Numbered from the stretch's first letter, positions 42,756 to 51,458 are shown. The stretch is 64,000 nt of DNA from Actinopolymorpha cephalotaxi (GCF_013408535.1 NZ_JACBZA010000001.1:1178001-1242000), one strand, 5' to 3'. Made by a program: numbers and translations. The notes: generated by a model from the letters alone, not told the origin.

Positions 42756-44672
42756 TTACAGTTCCTCGTCATCGTGGTCCGGGCCGGCCGTGCGCCCGGG
42801 GCCGCCCGCGGGGGCCGGCTGCAGGACTCCGTCCGTGAACGCCTCGCCGGGCTCCGCGATCCTGTCGGCTCCGACCTCCGCGGGCACCGCCTCGGGGTGG
42901 GCCACCTCGTCGTAGTGGGCGAAGATCCGGCGATACAGCGCGCACCGCTCGAGGAGCTCCTCGTGGGTTCCCTGGTCGACGAGGGCGCCGCGCTGGATCA
43001 GCAGCACCTTGTCGGCCCAGCGGATCTGGGACAGCCGATGGGTGATGAGCAGGGTGGTGCGGCCCTGCAGGATCCGCCGGATCGCCTGCTGGATCTCGTC
43101 CTCGGTGGCGCTGTCGATGGCGCTGGTCGAGTCGTCCAGGATGAGGACGGCGGGGTCGGTGAGCAGGGCCCGGGCGATGGCCAGCCGCTGGCGCTGACCG
43201 CCGGAGAGGGTGACGCCGCGCTCGCCGATCACCGTGTCGTAGCCGTCCTCGAGTTCCTCGATGAACGAGTGCGCCTGGGCGTCCTTGGCCGCCCGAACCA
43301 CGTCGTCGCGGTGCGCGCGCTGGCCGAGGCTGAACGCGATGTTCTCCGCGATGGGCCGGGAGAACAGCACGATGTCCTGCTCGATGGTGGAGATCTGGGA
43401 CCGCAACGAGTCGAGGTTCCAGTCGTGCAGGTCCACCCCGTCGATCAGCACCCGGCCCTGGTCGGCGTCGTAGATCCGGTTGACCAGCTTGGTGAGGGTG
43501 CTCTTGCCCGAGCCGGTCTCCCCGACGATCGCCACCGTCTGGCCGGGCTCGGCGCGGAAGCTGAGGTCGCGTACGACCGGCTCGCCGCCGTAGCCGAAGG
43601 AGACGTTCTCGAAGACGATCTCGCCCCGCATCCTGCCCTGGTGACCGGCGGTGTTCTGGTCGAGCTCGGTCTCCTCCTGGATCAGGGTGAGGATGCGGCG
43701 CGCGCTGACGATCCCGATCTGGACCAGGGAGAACGAGAAGATGGAGATGCCGGTCGGGAACCCGAGCAGGCCCATCAGGCCGAGGTAGGCGACCAGGTCA
43801 CCCAGGGAGAGGTCGCCCGCGCGATAGAGCACCAGGCCGTGCAGGAGCGCGCCGCCGGTGGCGACCGCGAGCAGCAGGGTCGGGAGATAGCGCGCCTGGA
43901 TCATGCCCTGCTTGACGAAGGAGTCGCGGTAGCTGCGGGCGTTGGTCTCGAACCGCCGGGCCTCCTGCTCCTCCTGCGCGGTGACCTTGACCACCTCGAT
44001 GCCGCGTACGGCCTCGCTCAGGCCGGCGTTGAGGTTGCCGAACTGGTCGCGCATCGCGGTGGAGACAGGGCTGAGCCGGTGCATGTAGTGCCGGATCGCG
44101 AAGTAGAACGACACCGCGAACAGCACCGGCGCCAGCAGCAGCCGGGGGTCGATGAGCGCGATGAAGACGATCGGAACGAGCCCCTGCAACATCGAGTCGA
44201 CGATCAGGTCGAAGCCGGGAGAGATCATCGTGCTGAGCTGGCGGACGTCGTTGGCGGCGCGTGCCATCAGGTCGCCGACCCGCTGCCGGTTGTGGAACGT
44301 CTGGCTCTTGCCGAGCAGGCTGGTGTAGAGCTCCTCGCGCGCGTCGCGCTCCATCCGCTTGGCGAGCACCTCGGTGCAGAGCCGGGCGATCAGGTCGAAG
44401 ACGCCGCGCAGCAGAACGAGGCCCACGAGAGCGACCACGACGCCGGCGAGCTTGCGCCGCCCCTCGTCGCCGCCGGTCACCACCGCGTCGAAGGCCGTAC
44501 CGGTCAGCCCCGGGATCGCGGAGTTGAGCACGACCATGATCAGTGAGCCGAGCAGGAATCCGGCGGCGTAGCGGCGGTGCCGCAGTGGATGGGACAGGAT
44601 CCAGCGAACCGGACCGCGTAGGTCGGACCGGCGCTGGTCGGCGACGGTGAACTCCGATCTGGGCGTGGCCAC
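42756..44672 (-). CDS. ABC exporter half-transporter, subunit with degenerate Walker B
   Basis: 638 aa from GTG 44672, which has GGAGGAAG just upstream; longer starts would run through repeat-rich DNA. Six membrane helices then the ATPase: Walker A VGETGSGKSTLTKLV, signature TLSGGQRQRLAIARALL, Walker B VLILDDSTSAIDS, where Asp replaces the usual catalytic Glu, and H-loop LITHRLSQI. An acidic/Pro C-terminal tail ends ...DHDDEEL. It is the TM287-like partner: its intact LSGGQ completes the consensus site with the neighbour's Glu, while its Asp pairs with LSMGQ in the inactive site. Likely exports a drug or lipid. Confidence 0.92.
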   Translation of the reverse strand: MATPRSEFTVADQRRSDLRGPVRWILSHPLRHRRYAAGFLLGSLIMVVLNSAIPGLTGTAFDAVVTGGDEGRRKLAGVVVALVGLVLLRGVFDLIARLCTEVLAKRMERDAREELYTSLLGKSQTFHNRQRVGDLMARAANDVRQLSTMISPGFDLIVDSMLQGLVPIVFIALIDPRLLLAPVLFAVSFYFAIRHYMHRLSPVSTAMRDQFGNLNAGLSEAVRGIEVVKVTAQEEQEARRFETNARSYRDSFVKQGMIQARYLPTLLLAVATGGALLHGLVLYRAGDLSLGDLVAYLGLMGLLGFPTGISIFSFSLVQIGIVSARRILTLIQEETELDQNTAGHQGRMRGEIVFENVSFGYGGEPVVRDLSFRAEPGQTVAIVGETGSGKSTLTKLVNRIYDADQGRVLIDGVDLHDWNLDSLRSQISTIEQDIVLFSRPIAENIAFSLGQRAHRDDVVRAAKDAQAHSFIEELEDGYDTVIGERGVTLSGGQRQRLAIARALLTDPAVLILDDSTSAIDSATEDEIQQAIRRILQGRTTLLITHRLSQIRWADKVLLIQRGALVDQGTHEELLERCALYRRIFAHYDEVAHPEAVPAEVGADRIAEPGEAFTDGVLQPAPAGGPGRTAGPDHDDEEL

Positions 44673-44834
44673 GAGCTTCCTCCGACGAACAACGGGGTGG
44701 GGGGTCGCACGATCGTGTCCGGTGCCGGCGCCGCGCGTGAGACCAGGACTTTCTAGCACGAAACCTGGGCTGTCCGCCAAGGGGATTCTTGGGAAAATCA
44801 GGCTGTCGGTGGTCGCTGGTAAGGTGCGCCACAC

Positions 44835-44912
44835 GAATTCTCTGCCCGGCGTAACACGAATTCTGCGTCCGGCGGAAAGAACGAATTCCGGCGGTCCGTT
44901 CACGGCAATTCG
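44835..44912 (-). repeat. GAATTC boxes at ~24-bp spacing upstream of the ABC exporter
   Basis: GAATTC starts at 44835, 44858 and 44883, and AATTCG occurs at 44907 (AATTC spacing 23, 25 and 23). Read on the minus strand two units share AGAATTCGTGT and all three are followed by a CGCCGG/CGC block. They lie 160-235 bases upstream of the exporter start. Confidence 0.75.
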
Positions 44913-44941
44913 AACGTGGACCGGAAATCCCGCAGCGACAC

Positions 44942-44968
44942 CGATAGCACCGATATCACTGATATCAC
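44942..44968 (+). repeat. Three tandem 9-bp CGATATCAC-type units
   Basis: CGATAGCAC (44942-44950), CGATATCAC (44951-44959) and TGATATCAC (44960-44968) abut exactly. The arrangement matches the triplet at 35653-35679 in the rpsB leader. Both are non-coding. Confidence 0.85.
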
Positions 44969-44990
44969 CGCTGCGGAAGTCGGCGCCGGC

Positions 44991-45413
44991 TCATTCGGTG
45001 TACGCCCAGCCGGTCCAGCGCTCGACGTGGACTCTGATCACCGGGCCGGCCGGCGGCGTCTCGGCGTACTGCGCGTACTTCCCGCTCAGCAGCCGGACCG
45101 GCTCGGCGCGTTCGGCCGCTTCGGTCACCACCTCGGCCCGGCCCTCGGCCCGTGCCCACCACAGCCGGCTCCAGTCGCCGTCGTCGTAATGGTCGGCGAG
45201 CAGTGACACGTGCGGATTCTCCGTCACCAGGCGAAGTCGGTGCAGGCGCTGCGTCGTCTTCGGCTTGTGGTCGACGGCTGTGAGAACCAGGTCGCCGGCC
45301 ACGGCGAACGTCACCACCACCACGTGGGGCCGGTTGTCCCCGTCCACCATGGCCAGTGCGGCGGTACGGCTCGCCGCGAACCGCCGTCGCGCCTCCTCAC
45401 CGGTCAGCCGCAT
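44991..45413 (-). CDS. PPOX-class F420-dependent oxidoreductase
   Basis: 140 aa from ATG 45413 with AGGAGGAGG before it. The split-beta-barrel flavin/F420 fold is readable: AALAMVDGDNRPHVVVVTFAVAGDLVLTAVDHKPK (key pieces RPHVVVVTF and DHKPKTTQRL), then NPHVSLLADHYDDGDWSRLWWARAEGRAEVV. The sequence fits the TIGR03668-like branch. Substrate is unknown; the family reduces or protects with F420H2 in the cytoplasm. It stands alone between two repeat-rich gaps, with its own promoter in 45414-45764. Codon use is like its neighbours, unlike the flanks. Confidence 0.88.
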   Translation of the reverse strand: MRLTGEEARRRFAASRTAALAMVDGDNRPHVVVVTFAVAGDLVLTAVDHKPKTTQRLHRLRLVTENPHVSLLADHYDDGDWSRLWWARAEGRAEVVTEAAERAEPVRLLSGKYAQYAETPPAGPVIRVHVERWTGWAYTE

Positions 45414-45589
45414 CGGCGCCGCCTCCTCCTGCCGCCCGCTCCTGCCGCCAGGTCCTCCGCCGGAGCGTATCCCGCGCGGTCGGCGCGGCGGGGGGCCCGC
45501 ACGGATTCGTCCACCCGTCACGGCGCCGAGCCGAAACTCCGTACCGCCGTACGAAATGACACCCGGTGACCGTGGAGGGTGCCGCCTGC

Positions 45590-45731
45590 GAATTCCCGCA
45601 ACGTCCGCAGACGTCAGGGCGGATCGGTCGGGAGCTCTCGTCCGAGAACTCATTTCCGAAATTCAGTTCCGTTATTGAATTCGCTGGAATGGCCCGGCCC
45701 GAATTCTCGGCTGGTATCGGGCCCGGAATTC
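45590..45731. repeat. GAATTC-rich AT island upstream of the F420 gene
   Basis: GAATTC starts at 45590, 45677, 45701 and 45726, with AATTC also at 45660; the last three GAATTC are 24 and 25 bases apart. The 351-base gap 45414-45764 has no gene, and its half nearer the MMPL stop is strongly AT-rich for this genome. Confidence 0.7.
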
Positions 45732-45764
45732 AGCCGGACGCTCCTTGCCCGGCCTTTCCGCACC

Positions 45765-47975
45765 TCAGGCCCGGTGCGCCTCGCGGTGGGCGACCTCGGG
45801 ACGCCCCGGCCACCAGAATCGCCGCCCGGTCAGCAGCACCAGGGCAGGTACGAGCACCGTCCGCACCAGCAGGGTGTCGAGGAGTACGCCGACGCCGACC
45901 ACCACGCCGATCTGGGTGAGCGTGATCAGCGGCAGTACCCCGAGCACCGCGAAGACCGCGGCCAGCAGGATGCCCGCGCTGGTGATCACACCGCCGGTGA
46001 CGGCGAGTGCCCGCAGGACGGCCCGGCGGGTGTCGTGCCCGCCGACGGTCTCCTCCCGGGTCCGGGCGATGAGGAAGATGTTGTAGTCCACGCCCAGCGC
46101 CACCAGGAAGAGGAACGACAGCAGGGGTACGCCGACGTCCAGCGCCGGGAAGTCGTACACCGTGCGGAAGATGTACCAGCTCGCTCCCAGCGAGGCGAAG
46201 TACGACGCGACCACGGTGAGCACCAGCAGGATCGGCGCGACCAGGGCGCGGAGCAGGATCACCAGCACGGTGAACACGATGGCCAGGACGAGCGGCACCA
46301 CCACCCGGGTGTCGCGCGCGGTGGCCTGGGCGACGTCGTAGGTGCCCGCGGTCTGCCCGCCGACCAGCGCGTTCGCGCCGTCGATCCCGGCCAGCCGGTC
46401 CCGCAGCCGTTCGATGGTGGCGTCGGACTCCGCGGTGCCGGCGCCCGCCTTCAGGACGACGGTCGTACTGGCGTACTTCGCGGTCCGGTCGGCCTCGGTG
46501 GCGTCGGCGACCCCCGGAACGCCCGCGGCGGCGTCGCGGACCTGCGGCCCGGTCCCGGCGCGGGAGATCACGGTGAGGGGTTCGACGGCGCCGGCGGGCA
46601 GCACCGACTGCAGCGTTCGCTGGCCGAGCACCGCCTCAGGGGTCTTGCGGAACGACTCCGCCTGGGAGAGCCCGGTCTGTACGCCGAGAACGCCGGAGGC
46701 CAGCGCGACCAGGACGAGTACGCCCCCGACCGCCACCATGCTCGGCCGGCGCGCGACCAGCCGGCCCAGCCTGGCCCAGCCGCCGTCGCGTTCCGCGGCC
46801 GCCGGGGAACCGGCGCGGGGGACCAGCGGCCAGAACAGCCAGCGGCCGGGCAGCACCAGCGCGGCCGGCAGGACGACCAGGCCGAAGAACATCGCCGTCA
46901 CGATGCCGACCGCACCGGCGAACCCGAGGCCGCGGTTGCCGGTGAGCTCGGCGGCCAGGAGGGTGAGCAGGCTGAGCGTGACGGTGGTGCCGCTGGCCAG
47001 GACGGCGGGCGCGGTGGCCCGCAGTGCGCGGCCCATGGCGGCGAACCGGTCCTCGTGCCGGTGGAGTTCGTCGCGGTAGCGGGAGACCAGCAGCAGGGCG
47101 TAGTTGGTGCCCGCGCCGAACACCAGCACCGACAGGATGCCGCCGGTGGACGCGTCGACCTGCACGTTCGCGATGGGGGCGAGGATCCCGACCAGGACGG
47201 TCGCCAGCCGGTCGCCGGCGCCGACCACCATCAGCGGCACCAGCCACAGCACCGGACTGCGGTAGGTGATCAGCAGCAGGACCGCCACCACGGCGGCGGT
47301 GACCAGCAGCAGCCTGGTGTCGGCGCCGTCGAAGACCTTGGCCAGGTCGGTGGTGAACGCGGGCGCGCCGGTCACCTGAGCGCGCAGCGGCTCGGTCAGG
47401 TCCTCCGACGCGGTGCTGCGGATCGCGGTGATCTTCGCCGACGTCTGCTCGGTCCCGAGCTCGGTGGAGAGGGGTACGGCGACGGTGGCGAGCTTCCCCT
47501 TGGGGTCGAACTGCGGCTTGGCCGGCCGGCCGCCCAGGCCGAGCTTGCCCAGGTCCTGGGCGGCCCGCTGGATCCGGGTGCGGTCCTGACCGGTGAGCGA
47601 AGTGCCGTCGGAGTGGCTGTAGACGACGATCGCCGGTGCCACCGCGCCGGACGGCAGGCCGTCGACGATCTTGGCGACCTTCGCCGACTGGGAGTCCTCG
47701 GGCAGCCCCGATCCCGCGGTGTCGGTGGTGGTGGCGTCGGACGGGCCGAGGGTGAACGCCGCCCCGAGCCCGGCGAGGGTGAGCAGGAGAACCAGGACGG
47801 GGAGCGGTGCGCGCCGTCGGGCCGGCGTCCGCGAGTGCTCGCCGTGGTGGCCGTGCCGGTTCTCGTGGTTGTCACGCTCGCCGTGCCCGTCGCGGGTGGT
47901 GCGCTGTCGGCTGGTGGCGGCGGCAGCGGCAGCGGTGTCCTGGTGCGCGCCGGATCCACGGTCGGTTCGAGACAA
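45765..47975 (-). CDS. MMPL family transporter (RND superfamily)
   Basis: 736 aa, normal for the ActII-3/MmpL type. About 12 membrane helices in two halves, each with a periplasmic loop. The proton-relay region reads VFGAGTNYALLLVSRYRDEL in the first half and FLVALGVDYNIFLIARTREE in the second, so the first Asp of the usual Asp-Tyr pair is Asn. The cytosolic N-terminus is His-rich (HENRHGHHGEH). MMPL pumps export lipids or drugs using proton motive force. A divergent MarR gene and a dyad between them (48034-48052) give the likely control. Start ATG 47975. Confidence 0.93.
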   Translation of the reverse strand: MSRTDRGSGAHQDTAAAAAATSRQRTTRDGHGERDNHENRHGHHGEHSRTPARRRAPLPVLVLLLTLAGLGAAFTLGPSDATTTDTAGSGLPEDSQSAKVAKIVDGLPSGAVAPAIVVYSHSDGTSLTGQDRTRIQRAAQDLGKLGLGGRPAKPQFDPKGKLATVAVPLSTELGTEQTSAKITAIRSTASEDLTEPLRAQVTGAPAFTTDLAKVFDGADTRLLLVTAAVVAVLLLITYRSPVLWLVPLMVVGAGDRLATVLVGILAPIANVQVDASTGGILSVLVFGAGTNYALLLVSRYRDELHRHEDRFAAMGRALRATAPAVLASGTTVTLSLLTLLAAELTGNRGLGFAGAVGIVTAMFFGLVVLPAALVLPGRWLFWPLVPRAGSPAAAERDGGWARLGRLVARRPSMVAVGGVLVLVALASGVLGVQTGLSQAESFRKTPEAVLGQRTLQSVLPAGAVEPLTVISRAGTGPQVRDAAAGVPGVADATEADRTAKYASTTVVLKAGAGTAESDATIERLRDRLAGIDGANALVGGQTAGTYDVAQATARDTRVVVPLVLAIVFTVLVILLRALVAPILLVLTVVASYFASLGASWYIFRTVYDFPALDVGVPLLSFLFLVALGVDYNIFLIARTREETVGGHDTRRAVLRALAVTGGVITSAGILLAAVFAVLGVLPLITLTQIGVVVGVGVLLDTLLVRTVLVPALVLLTGRRFWWPGRPEVAHREAHRA

Positions 47976-48033
47976 GGTGCCCTCACGGTCGTGCTCGCCC
48001 GGTCACCCCTGGAGGTGGGCCGGCTCCCATTGA

Positions 48034-48052
48034 TCGCTAAGTTACTTAGCGA
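48034..48052. promoter_or_regulatory. MarR operator between the MMPL pump and marR
   Basis: TCGCTAAGTTACTTAGCGA is a perfect dyad: 9-base arms around a single T. It lies 27 bases before marR and 59 before the pump gene, the place where a MarR dimer would block both promoters. Confidence 0.85.
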
Positions 48053-48079
48053 CCGCTCAACCATGTCAGACTTGGCTCC

Positions 48080-48682
48080 ATGGGGCAACCGCACACCGGC
48101 CAGGCCGGCCGGCCTGACGCGCCCGGAGCGCCCGATCGGCCTGACGCGCCCGGCCGCTCGGGTGACGCCGAGGACCAGTCGCGCCCCGACCGGCCCCGCG
48201 ACGACCTCTCGCTGGCCCTCCGGGACGTGCTCGACCTGAACCTCCTCGTCCGGGGCGCGCTGGCGCGGCGCCTCGGGATGCCCCTCACCGACGTGGAGGC
48301 GGTCGAGCACGTGATCGCCGCGCAGGGCCAGACGCACCTGCGGGCGAAGGAGACCGGCGGCGCCGGCCTCGGCCCGGTCGAGCTGTCCCGCCGGCTCGGG
48401 ATCACCTCCGCCGCGGCCACCCAGACCGTCAACCGCCTGGTCGCCGACGGGCACGTCCGGCGTACCCCTCATCCTGGCGACCGGCGCCGGCAGGTGCTCT
48501 CGGTCACCGAGTCCGGGATGCGCGACGTGATGCGGGAACTGCTTCCGCTGCTGGACCTGGTGTCCGCGGTCACCGCGGAGCGCTCCCCGGAGGAACGCGA
48601 GATCATCCTGAGCTATCTGCGGGACGTGGCGACGGCGTTCCAGGCCTATCTCCACCAGGAGGGGCCACCGGCGGGGGAGTGA
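48080..48682 (+). CDS. MarR-family transcriptional regulator of the MMPL pump
   Basis: 200 aa; the first ~40 residues are Pro/Asp-rich and unconserved, and ATG 48080 is the only clear start. The winged helix occupies about 60-150: LNLLVRGALARRLGMPLTDVEAVEHVIAAQ, LGPVELSRRLGITSAAATQTVNRLVADGHVRRTPHPGDRR (key parts LSRRLGITSAAATQTVNRLV and the wing DRRRQVLSVT). It likely represses itself and the divergent pump through the dyad at 48034-48052, and would be released by an unknown toxic or lipid ligand. Confidence 0.9.
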   Translation: MGQPHTGQAGRPDAPGAPDRPDAPGRSGDAEDQSRPDRPRDDLSLALRDVLDLNLLVRGALARRLGMPLTDVEAVEHVIAAQGQTHLRAKETGGAGLGPVELSRRLGITSAAATQTVNRLVADGHVRRTPHPGDRRRQVLSVTESGMRDVMRELLPLLDLVSAVTAERSPEEREIILSYLRDVATAFQAYLHQEGPPAGE

Positions 48683-48727
48683 GGGACTCGGGCCCGGTTG
48701 GCGTGCTGTGTGACACTGGGATCCGTC

Positions 48728-49831
48728 ATGGCTGCTCCTGTTGATCTCGTCTTCGCCCCGCCGCGCCGCGGCCGGCCGCCCCGCCACCTCGCCGACCTCA
48801 CTCCGGCCGAACGCCGGGATGCGCTGGTCGAGCTCGGCGAGCCCGCCTACCGCGCGCGCCAGCTGTCCACCCACTACTTCAGCCGGTTCGTCGACTCCGC
48901 GGAGGAGATGACCGACCTGCCGCTGGCCAGCCGCGAACGCATCGCCGCCGGCCTGCTCCCGGACCTGCTGACCCCCGTACGCACGCTGACCTGCGACGGC
49001 GGAGCGACGGTCAAGACCGTGTGGCGGCTGTTCGACGGCGCTCTGGTGGAGAGCGTCCTGATGCGCTATCCCGGCCGGGTGACGATGTGCGTGTCCAGCC
49101 AGGCCGGGTGCGGGATGGCCTGCCCGTTCTGCGCCACCGGCCAGGCGGGCCTGACCCGCAACCTGTCCGCCGCCGAGATCGTCGGGCAGGTGGTCGCCGG
49201 CGCGCGGCTGCTCGCCGACGGTGCCGTGGCCGGCGGTCCTGGCCGGGTCTCCAACGTCGTGTTCATGGGCATGGGCGAGCCGATGGCCAACTACAAGACG
49301 GTGATCTCGGCCGTACGCCGGCTCACCGACCCGGCTCCGGACGGCCTCGGGATGTCCCAGCGCGGCGTCACCGTCTCCACCGTGGGGCTGGTCCCCCGGA
49401 TCCGGCAGCTCACCGAGGAGGGGCTCGCGGTGACGCTGGCCCTGTCGCTGCACGCGCCCGACGACGAGCTGCGCGACGAGCTGGTGCCGGTCAACACCCG
49501 GTGGAAGGTCGGCGAGGTGCTGGACGCCGCGTGGGAGTACGCCGACCGCACCAAGCGCCGGGTCTCCATCGAGTACGCCTTGATCAAGGACGTCAACGAC
49601 CAGGCGTTCCGTGCCGACCTGCTGGGCCGGCTGCTGAGCGGACATCTGGTGCACGTCAACCTCATTCCGCTCAATCCCACGCCCGGGTCGAAGTGGACCG
49701 CCTCCCGGCCCGAGGACGAGCGGGAGTTCGTCCGCCGGCTGGAGGCGCACGGCGTGCCCGTCACCGTCCGAGACACCCGCGGCCAGGAGATCGACGGCGC
49801 CTGCGGGCAGCTGGCGGCGAAGGAGTCCTGA
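48728..49831 (+). CDS. rlmN: Dual-specificity RNA methyltransferase RlmN
   Basis: 367 aa from ATG 48728. Radical SAM signature: [21 protein letters not shown] (CxxxCxxC at about residues 125-135). Others: [24 protein letters not shown]-like [32 protein letters not shown] and the C-terminal methyl-accepting Cys in [13 protein letters not shown]. It methylates C2 of A2503 in 23S rRNA and A37 of tRNAs. The gene is monocistronic in appearance; the 76-base gap before tetR holds repeats. A GACACT box at 48712-48717 is a possible -10. Confidence 0.95.
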   Translation: MAAPVDLVFAPPRRGRPPRHLADLTPAERRDALVELGEPAYRARQLSTHYFSRFVDSAEEMTDLPLASRERIAAGLLPDLLTPVRTLTCDGGATVKTVWRLFDGALVESVLMRYPGRVTMCVSSQAGCGMACPFCATGQAGLTRNLSAAEIVGQVVAGARLLADGAVAGGPGRVSNVVFMGMGEPMANYKTVISAVRRLTDPAPDGLGMSQRGVTVSTVGLVPRIRQLTEEGLAVTLALSLHAPDDELRDELVPVNTRWKVGEVLDAAWEYADRTKRRVSIEYALIKDVNDQAFRADLLGRLLSGHLVHVNLIPLNPTPGSKWTASRPEDEREFVRRLEAHGVPVTVRDTRGQEIDGACGQLAAKES

Positions 49832-49867
49832 CGGCGGCCCTGGGGACCGGCCCAACCAGTGCAGGAT

Positions 49868-49901
49868 TACAGCGAGTGTAGGAATACAGCTGGGGTAACG
49901 T
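49868..49901 (+). promoter_or_regulatory. TetR operator/promoter upstream of tetR
   Basis: TACA (49868-49871), TGTA (49877-49880) and TACA (49885-49888) give two overlapping short dyads, and AGGATTACAGC/AGGAATACAGC is a 17-base direct repeat. TAACGT at 49896-49901 is a -10 with 6 bases to the ATG at 49908, suggesting a leaderless mRNA under self-repression. Confidence 0.5.
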
Positions 49902-49907
49902 GTCCGC

Positions 49908-50549
49908 ATGTCGGACGGCACCGGACTCCGCGAGCGCAAGAAGCGGCGAACCCGCCAGATCCTGATCCAGACCGCGATCAGGCTGTTCGACGAGCAGGGG
50001 TACGACCAGACCACGGTCGCCGCCGTCGCCGCGGCCGCCGACGTCTCCACCAAGACGTTCTTCAACTACTTCCCGAGCAAGGAAGCCGTGCTGTTCGCCG
50101 ACACCGGCGAGCGGATCGACCTCGCCGTCCGGCTCATCACCGACCATGCCGACCAGGAGGACGTCGGCGACCTGCTCGCCCGGGTCGCCGAGGGGGTGCT
50201 GGCCCTGATGGGCGCCGCCGAAGGCTCGGGTGACGAGGCCGAGGAGGCGCACGCCGAGCTGATCTACACCGTGCGGGCGCGGCTGGTGCTGTCGGTGCCG
50301 GCCCTGCAGGCCCGGGCGCTGCACGTGATCTTCGACGCCCAGCGGCAGCTGACCGACGCGTTGTGCCGGGCGTACCCCGACCGGCTCGACCGGGTGAGCG
50401 CCGCGGCGTTCGTGGGCGCGCTCACCGGCGGTGCGCAGGCGGCCGCGCTGACCGCGATCGCTCAGGGTGAGTCGCTGGCGGAGGTACGGGCAGCCGCCCG
50501 GCGCGGCATCGACGTCGCACTGCTCGGCATCCGCACGGCCGCGGAGTAG
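49908..50549 (+). CDS. TetR-family transcriptional regulator
   Basis: 213 aa, ATG 49908. The N-terminal helix-turn-helix is textbook: [59 protein letters not shown] (key parts [20 protein letters not shown] and [16 protein letters not shown]). The C-terminal ligand domain is unique. Repeats just upstream look like its operator. The next gene is an APH-like kinase 11 bases later on the same strand, so the two may form an operon, with the kinase or an unlinked pump as target. Confidence 0.9.
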   Translation: MSDGTGLRERKKRRTRQILIQTAIRLFDEQGYDQTTVAAVAAAADVSTKTFFNYFPSKEAVLFADTGERIDLAVRLITDHADQEDVGDLLARVAEGVLALMGAAEGSGDEAEEAHAELIYTVRARLVLSVPALQARALHVIFDAQRQLTDALCRAYPDRLDRVSAAAFVGALTGGAQAAALTAIAQGESLAEVRAAARRGIDVALLGIRTAAE

Positions 50550-50552
50550 CGT
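50547..50552 (+). promoter_or_regulatory. Candidate -10 of the APH-like gene
   Basis: TAGCGT overlaps the tetR stop codon and lies 8 bases before the APH ATG, so that gene may also be read from its own leaderless transcript. Confidence 0.3.
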
Positions 50553-50560
50553 CTGCGGTC

Positions 50561-51445
50561 ATGCCCGATGATCATCCCGAGCTGGCACCCGTACGCCGGC
50601 TCGACCCCGCCCACCTCGTCGCCCTGGTCAACGAGCACACCGACGCCGGGCTGACCCTGCTCGGGCCCGCGCCCGGTGGAGAGGTCGGGGCCGCCTTCGT
50701 CCGCTGGCCGGACGGCCGGGACGGCGTGCTGACCATGGGCCCGGGGTCCTCGGCCGACGTTCTCCGCACCACTGCCGAGATCCTGGCGACCGCGCGGGCG
50801 CAGGGCCTGCCCGTCCCGGCGTACGACCTGATCGCGGAAGTGCCCGATGCGGTGGCGATCGTGCAGGAACGGCTGCCGGGTTCGCCGCCGGCCCGGGTCG
50901 ACCGGGCGGTCGTCGAGGCGATGGTCGAGCTCAACGAACGATTCGCGGGCCTACTGGCCGACCGTCCCGACGTGGAGCCGCCCGATCTGTACCTGCGGCA
51001 CAGCGGGCCCGGCTTCTGCCTGCACGAACCTCTGGCGCGTTACGACGACCGGACCCGGCGACTGCTGGCGTGGATCCGCGAGGTCGGCGTCGGCGACGGC
51101 GCACGGATGACCGGCGACGATCTGGTGCACCTGGACTTCAACGTGGGCAACGTGCTGGTCGACGGCGCCGGTGGGATCAGCGGCATCGTCGACTGGGACG
51201 GCATCGGGCGGGGTGACCGGAGGTTCGGACTGGTGACGCTGCGGTTCGACGTCGCCTCCCGCAACGGTGACCCGGACACCGCGCGGTGGCTGGACGACGT
51301 GCTCGACCGGACCATCGAGCCGGAGACCCTGCGGCTGTACTGGGCGGCGATGAGCCTGCGGATGGTCGACTGGATGATCCGGCACTACTCCGCCGCCGAG
51401 GTCGACCTCATGCTCGACTTCGCCCGCACCCGCGCGGACTACTAG
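50561..51445 (+). CDS. Aminoglycoside phosphotransferase-family kinase
   Basis: 294 aa. Brenner motif LVHLDFNVGNVLVD (H-x-D-x4-N) at about residues 188-200 and the DFG-equivalent GIVDWDGIGRGD about 20 residues later. The N-lobe starts VRRLDPAHLVALVNEHTDAGLTLLGPAPGGEVGAAFVRW (pieces only). The APH superfamily also includes homoserine, choline and fructosamine kinases, so antibiotic resistance cannot be claimed. Downstream of TetR, which may control it. Cytoplasmic, soluble. A hairpin 13 bases after the stop is a possible terminator. Confidence 0.82.
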   Translation: MPDDHPELAPVRRLDPAHLVALVNEHTDAGLTLLGPAPGGEVGAAFVRWPDGRDGVLTMGPGSSADVLRTTAEILATARAQGLPVPAYDLIAEVPDAVAIVQERLPGSPPARVDRAVVEAMVELNERFAGLLADRPDVEPPDLYLRHSGPGFCLHEPLARYDDRTRRLLAWIREVGVGDGARMTGDDLVHLDFNVGNVLVDGAGGISGIVDWDGIGRGDRRFGLVTLRFDVASRNGDPDTARWLDDVLDRTIEPETLRLYWAAMSLRMVDWMIRHYSAAEVDLMLDFARTRADY

Positions 51446-51458
51446 GCGTTGTGGGGCA

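Larger units (their letters stand above)
44673..44990. promoter_or_regulatory. 318-base intergenic region upstream of the ABC exporter, repeat-rich
   Basis: It carries no supportable gene. From 44745 to 44970 the DNA is much more AT-rich than its neighbours and holds three GAATTC boxes and the triple 9-mer listed separately. It is the promoter region of the ABC exporter and lies behind the stop of the F420 gene at 44991. Confidence 0.5.

Noticed and set aside
45579-48239. An 886-codon plus-strand frame opposite the MMPL gene
   Set aside because: Translation is repetitive Gln/His/Arg/Gly without domains, whereas the minus strand gives a complete transporter.
47396-50065. An 889-codon minus-strand frame covering marR and rlmN
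   Set aside because: Opposite to rlmN with its intact radical-SAM cysteines; no family features.
50561-51445. Antibiotic-resistance call for the APH-like kinase
   Set aside because: Only the general kinase motifs are visible; many non-resistance kinases share them.
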